Assembly: GCA_019113205.1 (NCBI GenBank)
Contig: DXHX01000085.1
Location: forward strand, 1 to 39,020
Length of the DNA: 39,020 bases
Source: Candidatus Pseudogracilibacillus intestinigallinarum
GTDB lineage: Bacteria > Bacillota > Bacilli > Bacillales > Amphibacillaceae
Direction of reading: 5' to 3'
Below, piece after piece: positions 33,245 through 39,020 of this stretch (positions are counted from its first letter, which is position 1; each line of letters opens with the position of its first letter). Under the pieces are notes generated by a model. That model was not told the origin of the DNA and searched no databases. It saw only the letters and a program-made list of their open reading frames with translations. The translations under genes and the position numbers were made by a program.

Positions 33245-33364
33245 AATCCTGAATTAATTAGAGAGTTTGTCGATAAAATTATTGTTTATCAAGCTAAAAA
33301 AGTAAACGGTAAACAAGGACAACACATCAAATCTATTACAACTGTATCAGAGCAATTGAAATAG
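33245..33364 (+). pseudogene. C-terminal remnant of a large serine recombinase
   Basis: The plus strand encodes NPELIREFVDKIIVYQAKKV, then NGKQGQHIKSI, and a TAG at 33362-33364. The ELIREFVDKI(I/V)V...KVNGKR phrase is the typical C-terminal end of large serine recombinases (DUF4368-type tail). Only about 39 codons remain, with no start and with stops further upstream, so it is the scar of an integrated element. Confidence 0.7.
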
Positions 33365-33388
33365 AACCAAATGTGAAGATACAACCTA

Positions 33389-33518
33389 GTTGATTGGAAC
33401 GTAAGGTGGCGACTCCAGCGGGAAAAGCATGGGTCTTGAGACTCCGCAGGAAGTGAACTTCTTCCGAGGAGACTCAAGCCATGCCCGCGAAAAGCGTCCA
33501 CCTGAAGTGGAAATCAAC
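33389..33518. repeat. Long hairpin repeat, Bacillaceae dispersed type (copy 2)
   Basis: The 130-base unit has outer arms GTTGATT and AATCAAC, then AGGTGG with CCACCT, GCGGG with CCCGC, and GCATGG plus TCTTGAG with CTCAAG plus CCATGC. Fixed single-stranded phrases (GACTCCAGCGGGAAAAGC, ACTCCGCAGGAAG, CCCGCGAAAAGCG) match a repeat common in Bacillaceae intergenic DNA. Copy 1 at 3792-3887 has the same plan with other arm sequences. Confidence 0.75.
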
Positions 33519-33658
33519 GGGGTTAGAAGGCAAGACAAAAAGCTTAGCTACGAAACTCACGACTATACTAATTTTTAAAAACTTATTCATCACTACGAGC
33601 AACATTCTTAAGGGGTGTTTTTGTATGATTTCAACTAAAAATACTATTAGTTTTCGTA
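33519..33658. other. Short intergenic stretch, no recognised feature
   Basis: A 12-codon plus-strand ORF (33624-33665) behind AAGGGGTG is the only item seen, and it is too short to judge. The rest is AT-rich. Confidence 0.3.
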
Positions 33659-34138
33659 TTATATAGAAGTTTCACGATTTACCATAAATGTTTCAAATAT
33701 GTAACGTACGAGCGGGCCTATTATAAGTATTTGTAAAGGCCATGCAAACAATATGTTGTTGCTAAATATCGATACATAATCTGTTAAAATGGAATATACA
33801 TCCCATCCATGATGGAAATTAGTTACAAGTAAACCATATATGGACATAAAAAATGCCATTCCTATAACCATACACGTTGAAATGGTGAGCACGATCCAAA
33901 TTTTACTAGTTTGCTTATTTATGATTTTAAAAGCTATCTTTTTTGCATTCGGTCCAAACACAAATAGATCTAGTACAAAGGCAATAATAAAAGCTAAAAC
34001 AAATTCTAATATTGCTCCAACGATCGTAATATTTCCTATTATTCCATTCAAATAAAAATTATATATGGTCATCACTAAAACCATTCCAAAACACATCATT
34101 ATTCCAAATTGAATACTTTCTTTTTTTGTTGTTGGCAA
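33659..34138 (-). CDS. DUF2798 membrane protein
   Basis: The 159-residue protein is counted from a TTG at 34138, which has GGAGGG eight bases upstream; this gives the usual DUF2798 N-terminus (LPTTKKESIQFGIMMCFGMV). The longer frame to 34261 has no binding site and a non-family leader. Four hydrophobic segments lie at about 12-32, 38-60, 77-103 and 116-140, as two related halves. The halves share a CFGMV/TCMVIGM-like start and an FVFGPNAKK/ILIIGPLVRYI-like end, the internal duplication seen in this family. Function is unknown. It stands alone between the repeat region and the chemotaxis receptor. Confidence 0.82.
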   Translation of the reverse strand: MPTTKKESIQFGIMMCFGMVLVMTIYNFYLNGIIGNITIVGAILEFVLAFIIAFVLDLFVFGPNAKKIAFKIINKQTSKIWIVLTISTCMVIGMAFFMSIYGLLVTNFHHGWDVYSILTDYVSIFSNNILFAWPLQILIIGPLVRYIFETFMVNRETSI

Positions 34139-34396
34139 TTGTCTTCCCTCCTCTCCCCCTTCTAAATTATATATACGTACATTTTTCTTCGTAAGTGAAC
34201 ATTTTGTGAACATTGTTAAAATATGAGTTTTTATAGCACTAAAACAGCTCATATTATGCACATCCCAATAAAAAATGAACCAATATTTGTCTTGCTAGTC
34301 ATAAATACAAAGAGACATTTTCACATTTCCATCGTTTTTACAAGTTTATAGTTCAAAAAAAAAGTGGGTTGAAATGAATTTGTTTTTAATGATAAA

Positions 34397-34439
34397 AATC
34401 GGTCATGTTCATCTTGAAAAGACAAACATGACCATTATT
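34397..34439 (-). repeat. Hairpin repeat A, left of the chemotaxis receptor
   Basis: On the minus strand GGTCATGTT pairs with AACATGACC around a 15-base loop and is followed by GATTTTTATC, so it has the form of a terminator pointing left. It closely resembles the hairpin at 36641-36682 in inverted orientation. The rest of 34262-34580 is AT-rich sequence without any ORF I can support. Confidence 0.6.
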
Positions 34440-34580
34440 CATTCTATTTCGTTGTATTGATCAAAGTGTTTCATAAGTTATTGTATTGTTACTTCAATTT
34501 TACGAAAATGTGTTTTATAAATATAAAAATAACAAAAACGAAATAAATTTATGGAACCACGTAATCAAGCGAACAAAACG

Positions 34581-34625
34581 AAAAGGTAATTCCAGCAATA
34601 ATTAATATACTGGAATTACCTTTTT
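34581..34625 (-). terminator. Terminator of the chemotaxis receptor gene
   Basis: AAAAGGTAATTCCAG pairs with CTGGAATTACCTTTT around a 15-base loop, followed by CG on the minus strand and A/T runs on the other side. It stands 39 bases after the stop. Confidence 0.7.
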
Positions 34626-34663
34626 CATCCTTCTATTCGTAAACATGAACATAAAAATACTTT

Positions 34664-36358
34664 TTATAGTTTGAAACTACTTACTAATTTATTTAATTCT
34701 TCTGCTTGTGTTGCTAAATGTTTCGAGCTATTTGAAATTTCTTCCATAATACTGCTCGTCTCCTCAGATGAAGCGGTAGTTTCTTGTACTCCTGCTGCTG
34801 ATTCTTCTGAAATTGCCGCCACTTCTTCAATGGAATTACCCATTAATGCCGTATTATTAGAAATATCATCAATGTTTTCAGATATCGTATGAATATTTTT
34901 GACCATGCTTGAAACAGAATGACTAATTTCTTCAAACATTTCTCCTGTTTTTACAATCTGTTCCGTTCCTTCCGCAACATCTTTATAGCTTTGCTGTAAC
35001 GAATTTACGACAGAGGTAGATTCATTTTGTATATTGACTACGATATTCGTTATTTCTGTCACAGAATTTGACGATTCCTCCGCTAGTTTTCGTACTTCAT
35101 CCGCTACAACGGCAAATCCTTTTCCATGTTCTCCTGCACGTGCCGCTTCAATTGCCGCGTTTAAGGCAAGTAAGTTTGTTTGATCTGCAATATCTTTAAT
35201 CATCGACACTAATTCAGAAATATGTTGAGCATGTCGATCTAACCCTTCTACCTTTTCTACAGCTTCATGCACAACCCCATCAATGACATTCATTTGGGAT
35301 GTAGAGCGTTCCATAAATTGTTCTCCGTCATTCGTCATTTTTAACACTTCTTCAGATACTTCCATCATTTCCGCACTATTTTCATTTGTTTCCGTTACTT
35401 TTTCTTGGAATGTCATCATTACGTTGGATAAATCCGTCGCTGTTACTGCTTGTTCAGACGCACCTCTTGCTAATTCTTCCATCGTAATAGAAATCTGTTC
35501 TGAACCAGCTCGAACTTCGTCAGCTGATTGATATAGTTGTTCACTTTGACTAGAAACAGATTCTGAAACCGCACTAATTTCTTCCAGTAAATTACGATTG
35601 CTCGTTGTCATGTCATTTGTTGTATGAATTAATGCGCCTATTTCATCTTGTAAATTCGTCTCTAAAGGAGGTTGACTTAAATCACCATTAGCAATTTCTG
35701 TTAAGCGTGTTTTCACATCACTTAATGGTCTAGCAATGGCGTTTGCATTAACAATTGCGACGATAATACCAAATATAATTGCGATCGCTCCAATAACTAG
35801 TCCAAAAATCAATGTTCGATTTCCTTCTGCTAACACTTTTTCTTCTAGTTCGATAATATGTGCTTCCCGACCATCTGCTAATTCATCAAAACGGTCTACT
35901 AATGAGCCAACATATGTATCTGCATTAACTAAATTCTCTAATGCCTGTTTTTCGTTTCCTTTATCATATTCCGCAAAAACGTCTGAAACGATATAATCAT
36001 GCCATTCTTGTGCATCTGCCATTAATTGTTTAAACTTATCTGTACCTTCGATATTTAAAATTGTTTCTTCATGTTGTTTCATCAATTCCATATCTTCTTC
36101 AAAAATTTCTTTATAAGATGGATCCCCACTTAATATGTATCCTCTTGCCGCTCCAACTTTACTGTACATCGTCATTCCTAATTGTTCGTCTGCAATTAAA
36201 ATTGGTAATTCCCTATTTGTTACGTCATCCGTATCATTGTTGATATTTTTCATAACGATATAATTATATCCAACAAGAATAACGACTAATAATATTACTA
36301 GTGAAAAACCGAAAAGCATTTTCGTACGTATGCTTTTAAACGTAAATAAACCTTTCAT
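34664..36358 (-). CDS. Methyl-accepting chemotaxis protein
   Basis: The 564-residue receptor has a first membrane segment at about 15-35 ([20 protein letters not shown]), an extracytoplasmic four-helix-type sensor at 36-188, a second segment at about 185-205, and a HAMP linker ([19 protein letters not shown]) at about 205-255. A long signalling coiled coil follows, with the hairpin tip [20 protein letters not shown] and [20 protein letters not shown] near 390-430. The tip binds CheW/CheA. The sensor lacks a CACHE pattern and looks like a helical-bundle (CHASE3/4HB_MCP) type, so the ligand is unknown. The ATG follows GGGGTGG. It is transcribed alone. Confidence 0.95.
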   Translation of the reverse strand: MKGLFTFKSIRTKMLFGFSLVILLVVILVGYNYIVMKNINNDTDDVTNRELPILIADEQLGMTMYSKVGAARGYILSGDPSYKEIFEEDMELMKQHEETILNIEGTDKFKQLMADAQEWHDYIVSDVFAEYDKGNEKQALENLVNADTYVGSLVDRFDELADGREAHIIELEEKVLAEGNRTLIFGLVIGAIAIIFGIIVAIVNANAIARPLSDVKTRLTEIANGDLSQPPLETNLQDEIGALIHTTNDMTTSNRNLLEEISAVSESVSSQSEQLYQSADEVRAGSEQISITMEELARGASEQAVTATDLSNVMMTFQEKVTETNENSAEMMEVSEEVLKMTNDGEQFMERSTSQMNVIDGVVHEAVEKVEGLDRHAQHISELVSMIKDIADQTNLLALNAAIEAARAGEHGKGFAVVADEVRKLAEESSNSVTEITNIVVNIQNESTSVVNSLQQSYKDVAEGTEQIVKTGEMFEEISHSVSSMVKNIHTISENIDDISNNTALMGNSIEEVAAISEESAAGVQETTASSEETSSIMEEISNSSKHLATQAEELNKLVSSFKL

Positions 36359-36481
36359 CTTGCCACCCCATTATTAATTTTATATTTTTTTATACACCAG
36401 ATGGTTCTGAACCGTTTTTACCATGACTATTATACCACTTACGATTTACTTTTCCTAATTTTTTACTATTATTTGTAAACA

Positions 36482-36531
36482 AAAAATAAAAAAGGTAATG
36501 TCAGTAAATTATTTTTTCAAAACATTACCTT
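36482..36531 (-). terminator. Terminator of the MFS transporter unit
   Basis: On the minus strand AAGGTAATGT pairs with ACATTACCTT around a 20-base loop and is followed by TTTTATTTTTT. It lies 221 bases after the MFS stop. Confidence 0.65.
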
Positions 36532-36640
36532 CTCTCTTTATTTAATTAACTACGACTCTCCCCTACATCTACTTATGTTGCACGGTTCGCTCCCTATCAA
36601 CACTATACCTCTATCATTTCAATGACATCAGAATGTAAAT

Positions 36641-36682
36641 CGGTCATATTTATCTTTTAGTGATAAACATGACCGATTTTTT
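36641..36682 (+). repeat. Hairpin repeat B, right of the chemotaxis receptor
   Basis: CGGTCATATTTATC pairs with GATAAACATGACCG around a seven-base loop and is followed by ATTTTTTAA on the plus strand. It is the inverted near-copy of hairpin A (34397-34439); the T run points right. No plus-strand gene ends here. It sits between the MFS stop and the MFS terminator. Confidence 0.6.
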
Positions 36683-36751
36683 AATATAGAAACTATTTAT
36701 ATTTTAGCCTACTTTTATTGCATACAATTAAAAGTGTACAATATACGAAAG

Positions 36752-38035
36752 TTACTTTTTTGGTATAAATAAAGGTACACAAGCCGCAAGTAGCGCGATA
36801 ATAGCAAATAGGTAGAAATTATATTTATAATTTAATTCCATTGTCATAATAATTCCTACTAATATCGGGCCTGCTACTGCACCAAAACGACCTACAGCAC
36901 TTGTAAACCCTAAAGCTGTTGCGCGATTGTTAGCATCATAATACTTCATGACAAAACTAGCTAAAACAAATGTTGTACCAGTTGTTCCAAATCCGGCAAT
37001 TGCAATTAATAGATATAGTAACCCAATATGTAATTTAAAGCTTAATAAAAATATACTTAACATTGCCAAAGAGTACGTCATACTTATGACATATTTCGGC
37101 TCCATTTTATCAGCAATATTTCCCGCTAATAAACCACCAAAAATTGCACCTAAATTAAAAATTAATAAAAATGCCATACTGGAAGTCATCGGATATCCAG
37201 CTTGTTCCATTATTTTTGGTAACCACGTATTCATTCCATAAATGAGTAAAAAAGCCATAATATAGATCATACTAAATAATATTGTTGGGACAATATATTT
37301 TTTTGTAAATACATCTTTTATACCGTTTGATGCTGAACCGGGTTCGTCTTCTAATGTAAAATCAATTTTATATTTATGAATGACCCGTTCTATTTCAGCT
37401 TCACGATTTTTCACTTTTAAATATTGTAAAGATTCAGGTAAAATCATTATAATAATCGGTACTAATAAAATTGGAATGACACCTAGCCAAAATAAAGATC
37501 TCCAGCCTAAAGTATCCATGAAAAGCATCCCAGATATGGATGCACCGACTCCACCAAAAGCAAAACCTGAATACATGATGACGAACATTAAAGAACGATA
37601 TTTCATAGGAGAATATTCTGTTGTTAGTGCCGCTGTTGCAGGAACTAAACCTCCAATACCAATCCCTGCTATGAATCGATAAATCGCAAATTCAGTTGGA
37701 GAAGATGCCATAGCCGTTAATGCCATTAATACAGATAAAAAGATTAGTGAAAAAATTAATACGTTTTTTCGGCCTATTTTATCTGATAGTATTCCACCAA
37801 TAGTAGATCCGATAAACATTCCTAATAAAGCGTAACTTCCCATTGAACCGGCTAATCCCGCAGATATGCCCCATTCTTCCGGTGTCATTAATACCGGGAG
37901 TACCACTCCATAAACGACTAAATCATATCCTTCAATAAAAATCGCTAACCAACAAATGACAATAACTAATTTCGTCGTTTTACTTACCGAAAAGACATTT
38001 TGTTTTTTTTGTAATGCTTTTGTTTCTATGGACAT
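36752..38035 (-). CDS. MFS transporter, aromatic acid:H+ symporter (AAHS) type
   Basis: The 427-residue transporter has 12 predicted membrane segments. AAHS-family marks include the acidic first helix IFIEGYDLVVYGVVLP, the loop 2-3 signature GGILSDKIGRKNVLI, GIGIGGLVPATAALTTEYSP, the central loop ending LPESLQYL, and a second-half loop GNIADKMEPKYV. PcaK/BenK-like relatives import 4-hydroxybenzoate, benzoate or similar acids with protons; the substrate here is not certain. The ATG follows AAAGGAGG. The alpha/beta hydrolase gene ends 14 bases upstream, so the two form a unit, perhaps for uptake and hydrolysis of an aromatic ester or acid. Confidence 0.9.
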   Translation of the reverse strand: MSIETKALQKKQNVFSVSKTTKLVIVICWLAIFIEGYDLVVYGVVLPVLMTPEEWGISAGLAGSMGSYALLGMFIGSTIGGILSDKIGRKNVLIFSLIFLSVLMALTAMASSPTEFAIYRFIAGIGIGGLVPATAALTTEYSPMKYRSLMFVIMYSGFAFGGVGASISGMLFMDTLGWRSLFWLGVIPILLVPIIIMILPESLQYLKVKNREAEIERVIHKYKIDFTLEDEPGSASNGIKDVFTKKYIVPTILFSMIYIMAFLLIYGMNTWLPKIMEQAGYPMTSSMAFLLIFNLGAIFGGLLAGNIADKMEPKYVISMTYSLAMLSIFLLSFKLHIGLLYLLIAIAGFGTTGTTFVLASFVMKYYDANNRATALGFTSAVGRFGAVAGPILVGIIMTMELNYKYNFYLFAIIALLAACVPLFIPKK

Positions 38036-38049
38036 GATGCATTCCTCCT

Positions 38050-38952
38050 TTAATTGATAATATTTAATGAATCAATCGAATGTAAATTTTTTATTGTTTG
38101 TTTTGAAAAATTCCCGTTCGGCTTTTCTTTTAATGTTCGTTGTAAAAATTTTATAATATGAGGGTATAAATCGACATTTGGATAATCTGATATACGTCCA
38201 CCCTCTACATAAGTCAGTTCATTAAACCAGAAGTGCCCAACATCTTCATATCGATATTGTTCTACTTGGACACCACGCTCCTCTAACGCCTTAATAAAAT
38301 TAATAGATTGAGTTTCTTTAACAATTTTATCTTTAGCACCCCAAGTTATTAAAAATTCTGTATCAAAATTACTTGATTCTGTTGCATAATCAATATAATT
38401 CATTGGAGAAGCGAGTGTATAAAGTTCTTGGTCCTCTTTGAAATCTTTCCCTAAAAATAAAGAGAGCATTTGCTTTGTTCTTACACTCGTAGGATGGTTG
38501 TACTCCTCTATTAAGTCGTATATTCCGTAAGCACCAACTACTGCATTTATTCGATAATTATAAGGACGATTGGTCAATGTGTAATAACTGGCTAAATAAG
38601 CCCCTGCTGAATCTCCGAAAAGCCCAATTTGATCCAAATTTAAATGTTCTTCATTCGCAATTTTTATTAAATAATTGAAAGCTTTATCCATATCAGAAAA
38701 AACTTCTGGGTAAATTTTTCTGGTAGTATGTGCTAATCGATAATTAATCGCTATAACAAAATACCCTTCTTTCGCAAGTGCTTTTCCCCAGTCCACATAC
38801 ATTTCTTTGGAACCAGTTTGATACGCGCCACCATGAATGAGCATAATTATAGATAAATCTCCTTCATAATGAAGCGGTTTATAAATATCAGCAATCAAAT
38901 ATCCTAAATCATTTTCACCATAAACTATATTTTTCTTTATTTGAATATCCAT
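38050..38952 (-). CDS. Alpha/beta hydrolase (HSL-type esterase)
   Basis: The 300-residue protein is counted from the ATG at 38952, about ten bases after AGGAG; a longer frame to 38988 covers the binding site. It has the oxyanion-hole motif HGGAY (40-44), the nucleophile elbow GDSAG with Ser115, Asp208 in WGAKDKIV and His240 in VGHFW, a full catalytic triad. The fold is of the hormone-sensitive-lipase/BD-FAE-like group, usually carboxylesterases. There is no signal peptide, so it acts in the cytoplasm. It is translated just before the MFS transporter gene (14-base gap). The substrate is unknown; coupling suggests an ester of the transported acid or a detoxification step. Confidence 0.9.
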   Translation of the reverse strand: MDIQIKKNIVYGENDLGYLIADIYKPLHYEGDLSIIMLIHGGAYQTGSKEMYVDWGKALAKEGYFVIAINYRLAHTTRKIYPEVFSDMDKAFNYLIKIANEEHLNLDQIGLFGDSAGAYLASYYTLTNRPYNYRINAVVGAYGIYDLIEEYNHPTSVRTKQMLSLFLGKDFKEDQELYTLASPMNYIDYATESSNFDTEFLITWGAKDKIVKETQSINFIKALEERGVQVEQYRYEDVGHFWFNELTYVEGGRISDYPNVDLYPHIIKFLQRTLKEKPNGNFSKQTIKNLHSIDSLNIIN

Positions 38953-38984
38953 ACATCTCATTCTCCTTTTTACAAATAAAAAAA

Positions 38985-39020
38985 CCATAGCTATATAAAG
39001 CTTACAATGTCATAAGCTTT
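38985..39020 (-). other. Hairpin and T run upstream of the hydrolase gene, cut by the window edge
   Basis: On the minus strand AAAGCTTA pairs with TAAGCTTT, then TATAGCTATGG and seven T follow. TATAGCTATGG looks like the 3' arm of a terminator whose 5' arm would lie beyond the edge. It may be the terminator of the preceding gene or part of a leader control element. Confidence 0.3.

Noticed and set aside
33624-33665. A 12-codon plus-strand ORF behind AAGGGGTG
   Set aside because: It is too short to judge, lies in a repeat-rich region, and overlaps the end of the DUF2798 gene.
1-39020. CRISPR arrays, tRNA genes and rRNA genes
   Set aside because: I looked for regularly spaced direct repeats, for cloverleaf-type sequences with GGTTCGAATC-like arms, and for conserved rRNA blocks, and saw none.

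Overview
The window is a chromosomal segment of a low-GC, endospore-forming Firmicute, most likely a member of the Bacillaceae. The evidence is the spore-core gene sspI, a T-box leader on pheS, FadR-like and cre-like control of beta-oxidation genes, GGAGG-type ribosome binding sites, frequent GTG/TTG starts, and a gene order (yslB-sdhCAB, trxA-uvrC, etfA-etfB-ech-fadR-lcfA, mutS2-polX-cvpA-zapA-rnhC, pheT-pheS-trmH-sspI) close to that of Bacillus subtilis. The genus cannot be named from this sequence. Most genes are on the minus strand; rnhC, yslB, sspI and the lytic transglycosylase are on the plus strand.

Left part (1-4025). An edge-truncated flavin monooxygenase of the NtaA/SnaA/DszA type lies behind a TPP riboswitch with its own terminator. 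Upstream are a carboxymuconolactone decarboxylase-like gene, an SprT-like metalloprotease gene, and a two-gene unit (acyl-CoA thioesterase plus SCP2 lipid-binding protein) whose promoter carries a FadR-type operator. Next comes about 800 bases of decayed DNA: an ISL3-like transposase remnant and a long hairpin repeat.

Middle (4026-16079). This holds the succinate dehydrogenase operon sdhCAB, then yslB, uvrC and trxA. It also holds the electron-transfer flavoprotein and fatty-acid degradation cluster etfA-etfB-ech-fadR-lcfA. That cluster appears to have two promoters, one in front of fadR and one in front of lcfA. The lcfA promoter first drives a 28-codon membrane micropeptide. FadR-like and cre-like sites suggest the cluster is off without long-chain acyl-CoA or when sugar is plentiful. 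EtfAB would pass electrons from acyl-CoA oxidation to the membrane, and succinate dehydrogenase serves the TCA cycle that burns the acetyl-CoA.

Core (16080-31518). DNA repair and cell-division genes (mutS2, polX, cvpA, zapA) diverge from rnhC. Then come a Lon-family protease and ogt, a small charged protein gene, pheT-pheS with a Phe-type T-box leader, a TrmH/SpoU rRNA methyltransferase gene, a HAAS-type membrane protein gene, and sspI.

Right part (31519-39020). This part is more accessory. It has a lytic transglycosylase, juxtaposed IS150-like ends, a solitary PD-(D/E)XK nuclease-like gene, the tail of a serine recombinase, a 130-bp hairpin repeat, and a DUF2798 membrane protein. A chemotaxis receptor flanked by two related outward-pointing hairpins follows. 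The window ends with an aromatic-acid-type MFS transporter coupled to an alpha/beta hydrolase. I found no CRISPR array, tRNA or rRNA. The most notable candidates for something undescribed are the TPP-controlled monooxygenase, the lcfA-leader micropeptide and the solitary nuclease.
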